From assembly GCA_003538625.1 (NCBI GenBank), contig DPRR01000025.1:168411-232410 (forward strand): a stretch of 64,000 bases of DNA, written 5' to 3'. The notes under the pieces were generated by a model, which was not told the origin of the DNA, searched no databases, and saw nothing but the letters and a program-made list of their open reading frames with translations. Origin of the DNA: Ignavibacteriales bacterium (GTDB taxonomy: Bacteria; Bacteroidota; Ignavibacteria; Ignavibacteriales; Ignavibacteriaceae). Position numbers and translations under genes: made by a program. Positions 18,263 to 27,862 of the stretch are shown here, one piece after another (the stretch's first letter is position 1; every line of letters starts with the position of its first letter).

Positions 18263-18850
18263 ATGGATTACGAACAAAAAGAGAATATGCAGCAGCCAAA
18301 AATACTCAGTCTTGATGATGATTTTTCACTGATTAAACGATTTATTGACGGCGATGAGCAGGTTTTTAGTGAATTGGTCAAAAGACATAAAGAAAAAGTA
18401 CGCAACATCATTTATATAACTCTCTCAAATACAGATGCTGTTGATGATATTGCACAGGAAGTATTTATAACTGTTTACAGACATCTTAAAAATTTTAGGT
18501 TCGAATCTCAGTACACAACCTGGCTTTACCGGATAACAATAAACAAGTGCAAGGATTATTTAAGGAAAAAAAATATCAGAAGTATTTTCTTGCCATTAAA
18601 AGAAGAAGAACCCGTATTTGAATCTGTAAATGAAGACACCGATATAAAGGAAATTGTTCGTAATGCCGTAGCAAATTTACCTGATAAATTGAGGATACCT
18701 TTAGTACTTAAAGATCTTGAAGGTTTTAGCTATCAGGAAATTGCTGATACGATGGAATGTGAAATTGGAACAGTAAAATCAAGAATATTTAGAGCCAGAG
18801 AAGCACTTAAAAAAATACTTAAACCTCTTGAAAAAGAGCTGATGTTATGA
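18263..18850 (+). CDS. ECF-type RNA polymerase sigma factor
   Basis: Group 4 sigma factor of 195 residues. Region 2 (about 20-90) has DDIAQEVFITVYRHLKNF and YTTWLYRITINKCKDYLRKK. Region 4 (about 130-185) has LPDKLRIPLVLKDLEGFSYQEIA and GTVKSRIFRAREAL. No C-terminal extension. The gene overlaps the next by 4 nt (ATGA) and that product has an anti-sigma layout, so it forms the usual sigma/anti-sigma pair. Upstream, TTGGGA and TTATAT-like boxes are visible, but autoregulation by its own consensus cannot be judged. Confidence 0.93.
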   Translation: MDYEQKENMQQPKILSLDDDFSLIKRFIDGDEQVFSELVKRHKEKVRNIIYITLSNTDAVDDIAQEVFITVYRHLKNFRFESQYTTWLYRITINKCKDYLRKKNIRSIFLPLKEEEPVFESVNEDTDIKEIVRNAVANLPDKLRIPLVLKDLEGFSYQEIADTMECEIGTVKSRIFRAREALKKILKPLEKELML

Positions 18851-20406
18851 AAAAATTAAATACCGATATTGAATTACTTTCTGCTTATATAGACGGAGAA
18901 TTATCTCCTGCAGAAAAAAAATACATCGAAGAAAAAATCAAATCTTCGCTGGAATTGCAAAAAGAATTAAGCGATTTAAAAAAACTTAAAGAATTAACTA
19001 CTTTTTCTTTAGATAAAGTATCTGAGTCGCCATTTTTTGAAACTAGACTTTTTGCTAACCTAAATAATCAGACTTCATCAAAATTTAATATTAAAAAATG
19101 GATTCCGATTTCATCTTTAACTTTGGTAACGCTTGCACTAATGGGAATACTAAAGTTTAATCCAAATCTTATTGATGATATAATTAAACAACAGAAATCT
19201 AACCTTGTAGGATTTTACAAGGAAAACTTAAAACCGTTACTTTATGCTGCTGATCTTTCCAATGAAGACATCTTTAATTTTGCCGTATATCAGGAACTTC
19301 CATTGGATAGCACTAACAATCAAATATTAAGATTGGGTAATGATTTAAAGGGTTCGGAATTTTTTGAAATTAAAAAAGCAAGTAATGTTTCAGAACCCAA
19401 TAACCTTAAGAAATTTGTTGCTGCACTTGATTTTAATGAAGGCGAAATTAAATCGATCGATTCGATTATATCATCTTACTCAGAGCAGATTTCGGGTCTG
19501 GTACTTGTGAATGATAAAAATTCAGTCGCAATAAATCCAAAGATCTGGAATACAAGAAAATTAATTCTTGCTGATATTCTTGCATTTGCAAAAAAACATG
19601 CATCAGCTAACTTTAATAAGATAGTCCCTCCGGAAGGAATACAATTTGATAATCAATCAGTGGCAAAATGGGTTGATAAGGCTAAGGCTGTTAAAGATGA
19701 TCAATATATTTTCTGCACACCTGATTCGATTTTTAAAGAAAATTTTGTTTTTGATATGAGTGAGTTCAAGAAGAATATGGAAAATATGACAAAGGAATTA
19801 GCTCAGCTCCAAAACGAAAAAAATGTACTACGTGAATATCATTTTAAAATGGATTCGTCATTTGTAAGAAAAAACAAAAATTCCGATTGGACAAAGCAAT
19901 TTAAAGTTTTTGTTGATACTAATCTTATTAAAGTGAGTGTTCAAAATCTGGCAGTTGATTTACCGGAATTAAATCTGCCAAACTTTGACAGCATTGCAAC
20001 AGTAATTCATGAGGCAACGCAGAATATCCCATTTGTTAATCCGCCTTCTCCTCCTGTTACAGTTGGTAAAAAACGTAACAATTATGAGTTTAACGTAATC
20101 ACTCCTAAGAAAAAAGCTAAGATTGAAGTTAATCTTGATTCTTTAATGCATATGAATAACTTACAAAATGAAAAAATCAGAAGCGAACAGAAAAATAGAA
20201 TACAAGATGAATCTGATGAAGGCCAGTCAGAAGTCTACTACACTGACAGCTTAATAATTCATCAAAATAAAGAACTTAAGAAAGAAATGGATAACTTAAG
20301 GAAGGAATTACGAAAATTCAGAGAAGATTTTAAAGGACAGTCACCGAAGAATAATGACTCAATAAAAAAAGACAGCGCTTCTGATGTTGAAATAATGGAA
20401 ATATAA
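18847..20406 (+). CDS. Membrane anti-sigma factor with long periplasmic domain
   Basis: 519 residues. The N-terminal 50 residues (LLSAYIDGELSPAEKKYIEEKI) match the helical anti-sigma domain of the zf-HC2/RseA type but lack the zinc-binding His-Cys ligands. One membrane segment follows at about 84-101. The remaining 415 or so residues would be periplasmic and contain two charged helical stretches (about 305-330 and 470-500) that may form coiled coils; the C-terminal part matches no family I recognise. It is coupled to the ECF sigma gene by a 4-nt overlap, which supports the assignment. Signal sensing through the periplasmic part, possibly with regulated proteolysis, is inference. Confidence 0.7.
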   Translation: MKKLNTDIELLSAYIDGELSPAEKKYIEEKIKSSLELQKELSDLKKLKELTTFSLDKVSESPFFETRLFANLNNQTSSKFNIKKWIPISSLTLVTLALMGILKFNPNLIDDIIKQQKSNLVGFYKENLKPLLYAADLSNEDIFNFAVYQELPLDSTNNQILRLGNDLKGSEFFEIKKASNVSEPNNLKKFVAALDFNEGEIKSIDSIISSYSEQISGLVLVNDKNSVAINPKIWNTRKLILADILAFAKKHASANFNKIVPPEGIQFDNQSVAKWVDKAKAVKDDQYIFCTPDSIFKENFVFDMSEFKKNMENMTKELAQLQNEKNVLREYHFKMDSSFVRKNKNSDWTKQFKVFVDTNLIKVSVQNLAVDLPELNLPNFDSIATVIHEATQNIPFVNPPSPPVTVGKKRNNYEFNVITPKKKAKIEVNLDSLMHMNNLQNEKIRSEQKNRIQDESDEGQSEVYYTDSLIIHQNKELKKEMDNLRKELRKFREDFKGQSPKNNDSIKKDSASDVEIMEI

Positions 20407-20579
20407 CCTGCTTCCATCAACTAACCTTCTAACATAAGAAACAGGGCGACCTGCCGCCAATCCAACTATTTTACCGCAATTCAAACCATTATCCTTTTAT
20501 AACTCTTTACTTTAAATGATGTAAAATTTGATTTATTTTAACCTGCAAAAGTAAGACAATTAAAATAAACCGGATTATT

Positions 20580-22697
20580 TTGAATTTAAGCAGCATTAAA
20601 CTAAATGTTAACCTGGTCCTCTGGATCATCGCCTCATTAGTGGGCACAATATTTATTTATCGTTTACTGTTTTTCGAAAAAGATTCATATCTCTTTTTTG
20701 TTGTAAATGATTTATTATCAGTGCTCCTTCTTATCATTCTTACTTTTTATTTGATGAAAACTCTGGGACAAAAAAATCCGCAGCCTTCAGCATTAGTTTT
20801 AAATATTGGAATAATCTGTGCATTTATTTTTCTTGTAATGCTTTTTGTAGAGCAAGTACTAAGTACACAAATTAAAAATATAAGTACCGGATTAGTAAAT
20901 CAGGATGTTTTTGAAAATTTAATTTTTACTTTTTATGGATTAATGTTTCTGGGTATCGCAAGTTATTGGTTTGCAACTTTTAAGGAATTGTATTTTTATA
21001 AACAGTACCGCAGAAAGAACAGCTATTTTATTGCGATGAGTGTTTTTATTTTACTGGCTGCCGTTTCAAATCTATTATTCCGCGGAGACGAATTCGGCTT
21101 TATTTATAATACCTTCTTCATAATCTCTATAATTCTAATATCATTTAATTCCATAAAAATTTCCTGGATAGCATTTATATCTAAAAAGGAAAAAATTTCT
21201 TTACTTATCCTTTCTGTTGTTATTTCTGCGCTGTTTATTATAAATATTATCAATAGTGGAAAAGAGGAATTTAACGGAACGATTTTAATGAATTTTTCCC
21301 CCGCCGTTTATCAGTTCTTTAAACTTATACTTCTTTATGGTGGAATATATTTTGTGATCCTTTTTTTTACAACTCTTTTTCATATCCCTACTGCAGAAGC
21401 TTATGATAGAAAGGCTAATGAAGTTTCATCACTGCAATTTTTTAGTAAACTGATTACTCAGGTTTTGGATATTGAAGAGCTTGCAGAAACAATTACAGAA
21501 ATTGCTACTAAAGTAAGCAGTGCGGATGCATCGTGGATAGTAATCAAAGAAAATAACGATACAAAAATCCTGGCTAACAGAAATATTGCTTTAATTGATG
21601 CAGATCTTATAAATAAATTTTTACTTGAAAGTGGTACTTGCGAAAAAATTACTGAAACAAAAATTTGCAGTCTGCAAAAATTTGCTAATAAATCTCAATT
21701 GTCTGAAAAATTTGGAAGCCTGGCAATTTCTCCACTTAAAAGTTTTAACGAGGTAAAGGGTTATTTGATTGCGGCCAGAAAAAATGAGTTAATATTTTAT
21801 GAAGAGGACAAAACAGCAATTAATACTTTTTCTGATTATGCTTCTGTAGCAATTGAAAATTCATTATTGCTGGAACAATCCATTGAAAAAGAACGGCTTG
21901 AAAAAGAATTGGATGTTGCAAGAGAAATCCAGAAAAAAATCTTACCTGCAAAAGATCCGCAATTTGAAAATCTTACGGTTACATCCACGTTTATACCCGC
22001 ATTTGAAACCGGGGGTGATTACTATGATTTTTTTGAAATATCAAAAAATAAATTTGGTTTTATAATTGCAGATGTATCAGGCAAAGGTATATCGGCAGCA
22101 TTTATTATGGCAGAAGTTAAAGGAATATTCAGTTCTTTATCCCGTTTAATCGAAAATCCAAAAGATATTTTAATTAAAGCAAATGAGATTTTACAGCAAA
22201 CTTTAAGTAAAAAGAGTTTTGTAAGTGCATTATATGGAATTATAGATTTTGAAAAAGATACCGTGCGATTTGCCCGTGCAGGTCACTGTCCTGCGCTTTT
22301 GATCAGGAACAATTCGATTGAAACATTCAAACCTTCCGGAATAGGGTTAGGATTAACTAACAATAATCTATTCAGCACCCACCTGGAAGAAATTAAAATC
22401 GATCTTAAAGAATCGGACACTTTGGTTTTTTATACTGATGGAATTACGGAAGCTAAAAACAAGGATCTGGAGGATTTCGGAGATCAAAGATTCTCGGAAA
22501 TATTAATTAAGCATTCCAGTGAGTCTGTAAATAAAATTGCAAACGAAGTTATAAAAGATGTGACGTTGTTTTCAAGAAACCACTCTCAGTATGATGATAT
22601 AACTTTAGTTATATTAAAGTGGAATAAAAAAAATAATTTAGATGGAGTTAAAGAATGGCAGAATTCAACACCTCAGTTAAAGAGCAAGGTGCTGTAA
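20580..22697 (+). CDS. Membrane PP2C/SpoIIE-type phosphatase with GAF domain
   Basis: 705 residues. An N-terminal multi-spanning region (about 10-270, seven or eight hydrophobic segments) leads to a GAF-like domain (about 285-440), a short helical linker (SIEKERLEKELDVAREIQKKILP) and a PP2C/SpoIIE domain (about 470-695). The metal-binding motifs GGDYYDFFE, ADVSGKG, TDGITEA and the C-terminal YDDITLV are intact. It would dephosphorylate a STAS antagonist, as RsbU does, in response to a membrane or cytoplasmic signal. TTG start: no ATG precedes the first membrane segment. The STAS gene starts 43 nt before its stop, indicating co-translation. Confidence 0.85.
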   Translation: MNLSSIKLNVNLVLWIIASLVGTIFIYRLLFFEKDSYLFFVVNDLLSVLLLIILTFYLMKTLGQKNPQPSALVLNIGIICAFIFLVMLFVEQVLSTQIKNISTGLVNQDVFENLIFTFYGLMFLGIASYWFATFKELYFYKQYRRKNSYFIAMSVFILLAAVSNLLFRGDEFGFIYNTFFIISIILISFNSIKISWIAFISKKEKISLLILSVVISALFIINIINSGKEEFNGTILMNFSPAVYQFFKLILLYGGIYFVILFFTTLFHIPTAEAYDRKANEVSSLQFFSKLITQVLDIEELAETITEIATKVSSADASWIVIKENNDTKILANRNIALIDADLINKFLLESGTCEKITETKICSLQKFANKSQLSEKFGSLAISPLKSFNEVKGYLIAARKNELIFYEEDKTAINTFSDYASVAIENSLLLEQSIEKERLEKELDVAREIQKKILPAKDPQFENLTVTSTFIPAFETGGDYYDFFEISKNKFGFIIADVSGKGISAAFIMAEVKGIFSSLSRLIENPKDILIKANEILQQTLSKKSFVSALYGIIDFEKDTVRFARAGHCPALLIRNNSIETFKPSGIGLGLTNNNLFSTHLEEIKIDLKESDTLVFYTDGITEAKNKDLEDFGDQRFSEILIKHSSESVNKIANEVIKDVTLFSRNHSQYDDITLVILKWNKKNNLDGVKEWQNSTPQLKSKVL

Positions 22698-23008
22698 GTA
22701 TAATAAACCTAAAAGGATATCTGGATGCCCATACTGCACCTATCCTTGAAAATAACTTTGTAGATCTTATAGAAAAAAATCGCTATCAGATTGTCGTTGA
22801 TTTTAAGGATTTAGCATATATAAGCAGTGCAGGTTTAGGAGTATTTATGGCTTATATAGAAAAAATAAGAGACAGCAATGGTGATATTAAACTTTCCGGT
22901 ATGAGCGATAAAGTTTATAATATTTTTGATCTTTTAGGGTTTCCGTTACTGTACGAAATTTTCAAATCAGAATCTGAAGCAATAAAAAAGTTTACAGAGA
23001 CAAAGTAA
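22655..23008 (+). CDS. STAS-domain anti-sigma factor antagonist (RsbV-like)
   Basis: 117-residue single-domain STAS protein. VDFKDLAYISSAGLGVF (about 48-64) contains the phosphorylatable Ser pair. Its gene lies inside the end of the PP2C gene upstream and one nucleotide before the RsbW-like kinase gene, so phosphatase, antagonist and kinase are made together: the standard partner-switch order. GGAG lies 8-9 nt before the ATG. Confidence 0.9.
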   Translation: MAEFNTSVKEQGAVSIINLKGYLDAHTAPILENNFVDLIEKNRYQIVVDFKDLAYISSAGLGVFMAYIEKIRDSNGDIKLSGMSDKVYNIFDLLGFPLLYEIFKSESEAIKKFTETK

Positions 23009-23009
23009 A

Positions 23010-23447
23010 GTGAAGACAAAAAAACTTAAAGTAAAAAGCAGAACTGAAAATCTCTCTGTCATCAGAGATTTTGTTAGTAAGTCGGCTGCAGAAGCCGGCA
23101 TTTCATCTGATGTTATGGAGAACATCATTCTTGCGGTGGATGAAGCCTGCACTAATATTATTAAGCATGCTTATGGTTCTGTTCCTGATGGTGAACTGAT
23201 AATAAAAACCAAATTCACCCAAGCCCGGTTTGAAATCAGTATCACAGATTATGGACGCTCATTTGCACCTGAAACAATTCCGGAACCGGATTTACAAAAG
23301 TATTACCGGCAAAGGAGAGTAGGCGGATTAGGAATGTATCTGATGAAAACACTTATGGATGATGTTAAATATGTTTCAATTCCAGGGAAATATAATGAAG
23401 TGCTGCTATCAAAAAATATTAAAGTAGCGCAAAGCAATGCCGGATAA
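23010..23447 (+). CDS. RsbW-like anti-sigma serine kinase
   Basis: 145 residues of the HATPase_c_2 family. N box DEACTNIIKHAY (44-55), G1 DYGRSFAPE and G2 GGLGMYLMKTLMDD form the ATP site. It would phosphorylate the STAS protein made by the gene just upstream and sequester a target when the antagonist is phosphorylated. GTG start, one nucleotide after the STAS stop codon; the next gene overlaps its end by 11 nt. No sigma-B/F-type sigma factor is in the cluster, so the target may be the ECF sigma upstream, a distant sigma, or a non-sigma protein. Confidence 0.88.
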   Translation: MKTKKLKVKSRTENLSVIRDFVSKSAAEAGISSDVMENIILAVDEACTNIIKHAYGSVPDGELIIKTKFTQARFEISITDYGRSFAPETIPEPDLQKYYRQRRVGGLGMYLMKTLMDDVKYVSIPGKYNEVLLSKNIKVAQSNAG

Positions 23448-25116
23448 TGATAATTTAAAAGTAAAACGGAATCTCACTTCACTGGTTGAATTCAGCCGGG
23501 TAATTAACTCCAGCCTTGATCTTAATTTTATCCTTAACAATGTTTTATTAACCTGCCTCGGAAAATTTTTAGCGACAAGAGGTATTATCGCTTTAAATAT
23601 AAATGGAAAACTAAAAATAAAATCTTATAAAGGAATTCCTGAAGATAACATTTTACTGTTTCCTGATATCGATGCAAATGAAGATTGTATATCAGATGAC
23701 GAATTGAATAAATTTTTTAAAGACAATAATATTTTAGCTACAGAAAAAATCAGTTCATCAAATGAGTGTGTTGGTATTGTAAGTCTTGGCGAAAAACTGA
23801 ATAAGCAGGATTATTCAAAAGACGATTTGGATTTTCTTAAAACGATTTTAAACATTGCTGCCTCCGCAATTCAAAATTCTCTTATTGTTGAAGAATTAAA
23901 ACGTGTAAACCGTGAGCTTGACTCAAGAATTCAAAGGTTAAGTTCATTGTTCGAATTAAGTAAAGAGTTCGGATTATTTTCTGAAACAACAAAGGTAACC
24001 CGCTTATTAATTTTTGCGCTTATAGGCCAATTTGTTGTTCAGAAATATGCATTACTAAGGTTTGAAGGAAACGATATAGAAGTGATCGAACCAAAAATTC
24101 CTATTGAAGAATTACTGAGCAATCTAAGAAAAATTGATTATCATAAAATCGAAACATCTTTGAATAAAGTTCAGGTTGCACTTTTGTTTCCATCTTTATT
24201 TGATATGGGAATCGAAGTAATTGTTCCAATGCAGATACAGGGTAAGACAAAAGGACTTATAATACTCGGTAAAAGAATTAATAGTGCTGATTATACAGAT
24301 GCCGATATCGAATTTATTTTTTCAGTGGGAAGTCTTGCAATAATCTCAATGGAAAATAGAAGGCTTTTTAGAGAAGCATTAGAAAAACATAAATTAGAAG
24401 AAGAACTGGATCTGGCGCGTGAAATACAAAGAAATTTACTACCGCAAAGAATCCCCGATTATAAAAATTTTGAAATTGCAGCTGTAAATGTTTCATCAAA
24501 ACAGGTTGGCGGAGATTACTACGATATTATTGAACTTGATAAAGACGATTGTGTTGTCGCAATTGCAGATGTATCGGGTAAAGGCGTACCTGCCTCTTTG
24601 TTGATGGCTAATATGCAGGCGTTCTTGCAGGTTATTTGCAGACAGAATGTACCTTTAGATCAGGCTACAGGGTTGATTAATGATCTTATCTCTAAAAATA
24701 CTGCTGATGGAAAATTTATAACTTTCTTTTGGGGTGTACTAAACGATATTGAAAAAACGTTTGAGTACGTTAATGCAGGGCATAATCCGCCTTTACTAAT
24801 CCGGGATGGAAAAATTATAAAACTGGAAATTGGCGGAATGATTCTTGGGGTGATGAAAACGCTTTTGCCTTACAGATCACAAAAAATACAGTTGATTAAG
24901 GATGATGTTCTTATAATGTTTACCGATGGAATAACTGAAGCAATGAACAAAAAAGGCGAGGAGTATTCCGATAAATCTTTAGAAAAATTATCGCTTGAAA
25001 TATCAGAAGAAACTTCTGAAAATATTTTAAACAAAATACAGTATGATGTTCAAAAGTTTACTGATGGTGCTAATCAATCAGATGATATAACTATAGTAGT
25101 AATTAAAGTTAAATAA
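23437..25116 (+). CDS. Soluble GAF-GAF-PP2C phosphatase
   Basis: 559 residues without membrane segments. Two GAF-like domains (about 15-155 and 170-310) are joined by a helical stretch, followed by a linker (KHKLEEELDLAREIQRNLLP) and a PP2C/SpoIIE domain (about 335-555) with GGDYYDII, ADVSGKGVPASLL, TDGITEAM and QSDDITIV. This is a cytosolic RsbU-like input. It overlaps the RsbW-like gene by 11 nt and is followed 25 nt later by the third phosphatase. The GAF ligands are unknown; no cysteine or heme-type motif stands out. Confidence 0.87.
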   Translation: MPDNDNLKVKRNLTSLVEFSRVINSSLDLNFILNNVLLTCLGKFLATRGIIALNINGKLKIKSYKGIPEDNILLFPDIDANEDCISDDELNKFFKDNNILATEKISSSNECVGIVSLGEKLNKQDYSKDDLDFLKTILNIAASAIQNSLIVEELKRVNRELDSRIQRLSSLFELSKEFGLFSETTKVTRLLIFALIGQFVVQKYALLRFEGNDIEVIEPKIPIEELLSNLRKIDYHKIETSLNKVQVALLFPSLFDMGIEVIVPMQIQGKTKGLIILGKRINSADYTDADIEFIFSVGSLAIISMENRRLFREALEKHKLEEELDLAREIQRNLLPQRIPDYKNFEIAAVNVSSKQVGGDYYDIIELDKDDCVVAIADVSGKGVPASLLMANMQAFLQVICRQNVPLDQATGLINDLISKNTADGKFITFFWGVLNDIEKTFEYVNAGHNPPLLIRDGKIIKLEIGGMILGVMKTLLPYRSQKIQLIKDDVLIMFTDGITEAMNKKGEEYSDKSLEKLSLEISEETSENILNKIQYDVQKFTDGANQSDDITIVVIKVK

Positions 25117-25141
25117 TTTGTAATGCTTTGGTTTAAATAAA

Positions 25142-27700
25142 ATGAATAATCTTAAAAGATTTTTTCTAAAATATAAATTAAATATTGTTTCAGGCTTTAC
25201 AATATTTCTGGCATTTGTAGCAGGATTATCAATATATTTTTCATTGGAAGTAAGAGTGCAATCCAATGATGAATGTTTATGGATTCCAAAGAAAATTGCA
25301 AAAGATTCCACCGCAATCTATTTTGATAAAGTTAAACAAAACGGCGTTTCATGGAATGCAGGTATCAGAAATGGTGACCAGCTGCTTGAAATTAATTATA
25401 TCCCGTTAAAAAGTACAATTCAGGCGCAAGAGATTCTTAATCAGTTCAATTCAGGTCAATTTGCTGCTTATACTGTAAAGAAAAAAAATGGCGAACTGCT
25501 TCAAACAAAAGTTTATGTAAAAAAGTTAGTTCAATTTGCTTCATTAGCTGCGGCTATAAGCGGGTTGTTATTTCTTTTGATTGGTTTTATTGTTTATACA
25601 GCAAAACCGGATGGATTAGCTCAAAAATTATTTTATGCACTCGGGGTTTTTAGTGTAATAACGGCGGCCAATGTATTATTCCCATTCGATCTGTTCTTTG
25701 CAAAGTTTATAATCGAAAAACCATTCACATCTTTTGTTGCAATAAGCATAACAATTGTAAGTCAGGTACTGGTGCCGTTTATTATGTTGTATTTTGTCTG
25801 GTCATTTCCGGTAAAATTTAAATTCGCTCAAAAAGGAATTACACTTAACATATTAGTAATAATTGCTTCACTAATGTGTATGTCAGGAATTATAATTGCC
25901 GGCTCATTGCACTGGACTAAGTTAGATTCGATGCCGTGGTTTACAACCTGGCAATCAATAATAAGAGTATCTTTTGTTGTTATATATATTGCTTCTTTAA
26001 TTTCCTTAATTGTACAGTATGTAAAAGAAAAAAATCCACATAATAAAAAACCATTACTTTTGTTTGTTATTGCTTTTACGTTCGGATTACTGTTACAATT
26101 TTATGTCGGTACAATAGCCCCTGCAATTTCAGATACCGTTTTCAACTCACCGGAATACTACATGCCCATAATTTTAATTGTATTTGTTCCGATTACATTT
26201 GCATACGCTATATTCAAATATCATTTGCTTGATGTTAGTATCGTCATCAGGAATACTATCATATATGGAACGGCGATGGCTACAGTTGCAGGAATTTACT
26301 TTATTGTTATTTACTTATTAGGTCAGGGCATCAGCAGTGCTATCGGTGCAGAAAATCAGGGAATTATAGCCGGAATTTTCTTTTTAATATTTGCATTTAT
26401 TTTTCAATCAACTAAAGATCATTTCCAGGATTTTCTTACAAGAAAATTTTATCCTGAACAGTTTGCGTATCAAAAGGTGTTAATGAAGTTCAGTAATGAT
26501 GTTTCTACAGTAGTTGGTACAGAAAAAATTCTTGATCTTACAAGCAGAACATTTATTGATGCCTTAAAGATTAATAAATTTGGAATCCTGCTAAAAGATT
26601 TTAAAAATGATTATTTATTTTTAGCAAGAGGTGTTGGTTTTTCTAATCCCGATTGTATAATTGATAAATCCAATCTGCTTTCAGCATTTAATCAAAAGTC
26701 TATTGTTTCAAATTATCCTGTAATTGAGCAGCAGGATTTTATTTTTGCATTTCCTGATAAAGATAAAAGACTGATAGAGGAAGGTATATACTCAATCATA
26801 CCAATGATAGTAAACTCAAAAGTAATCGGAGCACTTTTATTTGGATTAAAATATTCAGGTTCAAAATTCGGCGGTAAAGATTTGGAACTTTTAAACGCTG
26901 CTGCAAATCAAATTGCTATCTCATTAGAAAATGCAAGACTCTATCAATCCGAAACTGAAAAAATTAGAATGGAAAGAGATCTTGATCTTGCAAGAAAAAT
27001 ACAACAGGGTCTTTTACCTAAATGTGTACCTGATTTAAGAGGATTGGATATTTGCGGTGAAATGATTCCGGCTATGCAAGTGGGTGGCGATTATTTTGAT
27101 CTAATTCCGCTTTCTGATACAAAATTGTTTGTTGCTGTTGCCGATGTTTCAGGGAAAGGATTAGCAGCTTCACTTTATATGACTAAGCTTCAGACGATGG
27201 TACAAATAGTTACAAAACTCAACTCAAGTCCGAGAGAAATTCTGATTGAAATTAATAAAAGATTGTATGAATCTATTGAAAGAAGCTCGTTCATAACTAT
27301 GACACTTGCACTCTTTGATACTGAATCAAGATCAGTTAAGTTTTGCAGGGCGGGCCATATGCCTTTAATAACAGCTAACAATGGTACTGTTGAATCGATT
27401 AAAACAGGAGGAATTGGATTAGGATTAGAAAAAGGTGAGGTGTTTGAAAAAACCTTACAGGAAGTCGAGATAAAAATAAAGTCTAAACAGATATTTGCTT
27501 TTTTCTCAGACGGCATAACTGAAGCCATGAATGAAAGTGATGAAATGTTTGGCGAAGAAAAATTGACAGAAATTCTAAGAGGGAAATCCCATAATCATTC
27601 AACTGAAGTAATGAATAATGTATGGAATGAAGTAAAATTATTTAGAGGAAATGCATTGCCCAACGACGATATGACTATGGTAATAGTGAAAGTTAGTTAG
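25142..27700 (+). CDS. PDZ-7TM(ComP-like)-GAF-PP2C phosphatase
   Basis: 852 residues. After membrane segment 1 (about 13-34) comes a PDZ-like domain (about 50-128, with AGIRNGDQLLEINYIPL) placed outside the membrane. About seven more membrane segments follow (about 135-430), ending with AYAIFKYHLLDVSIVIRNT. That last pattern is the hallmark after the membrane part of ComP-like sensor kinases. A GAF domain (about 450-605) and a PP2C/SpoIIE domain (about 635-850; GGDYFDLI, ADVSGKGLAASLY, SDGITEAM, NDDMTMV) complete it. It looks like a ComP-type sensor head with its kinase replaced by a serine phosphatase. Last gene of the switch cluster. Confidence 0.83.
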   Translation: MNNLKRFFLKYKLNIVSGFTIFLAFVAGLSIYFSLEVRVQSNDECLWIPKKIAKDSTAIYFDKVKQNGVSWNAGIRNGDQLLEINYIPLKSTIQAQEILNQFNSGQFAAYTVKKKNGELLQTKVYVKKLVQFASLAAAISGLLFLLIGFIVYTAKPDGLAQKLFYALGVFSVITAANVLFPFDLFFAKFIIEKPFTSFVAISITIVSQVLVPFIMLYFVWSFPVKFKFAQKGITLNILVIIASLMCMSGIIIAGSLHWTKLDSMPWFTTWQSIIRVSFVVIYIASLISLIVQYVKEKNPHNKKPLLLFVIAFTFGLLLQFYVGTIAPAISDTVFNSPEYYMPIILIVFVPITFAYAIFKYHLLDVSIVIRNTIIYGTAMATVAGIYFIVIYLLGQGISSAIGAENQGIIAGIFFLIFAFIFQSTKDHFQDFLTRKFYPEQFAYQKVLMKFSNDVSTVVGTEKILDLTSRTFIDALKINKFGILLKDFKNDYLFLARGVGFSNPDCIIDKSNLLSAFNQKSIVSNYPVIEQQDFIFAFPDKDKRLIEEGIYSIIPMIVNSKVIGALLFGLKYSGSKFGGKDLELLNAAANQIAISLENARLYQSETEKIRMERDLDLARKIQQGLLPKCVPDLRGLDICGEMIPAMQVGGDYFDLIPLSDTKLFVAVADVSGKGLAASLYMTKLQTMVQIVTKLNSSPREILIEINKRLYESIERSSFITMTLALFDTESRSVKFCRAGHMPLITANNGTVESIKTGGIGLGLEKGEVFEKTLQEVEIKIKSKQIFAFFSDGITEAMNESDEMFGEEKLTEILRGKSHNHSTEVMNNVWNEVKLFRGNALPNDDMTMVIVKVS

Positions 27701-27862
27701 AACTGCCTCTTTTGATATTTTTATCCAAATTTCCCAGGGCTCCTTTAATAATATTTTATTTCAAAACCGATTGAATAATAATAATTATTCATTAACTCCA
27801 ATCTTTTCCATTGCATCTTAATTTTATCATCATATCTTTCCTGAAATCAAAATGGTGTTTAA

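Noticed and set aside
23010..23447. Histidine kinase call for the HATPase protein
   Set aside because: It lacks a dimerisation/His domain and sits between STAS and PP2C genes, so it is an RsbW-like serine kinase.
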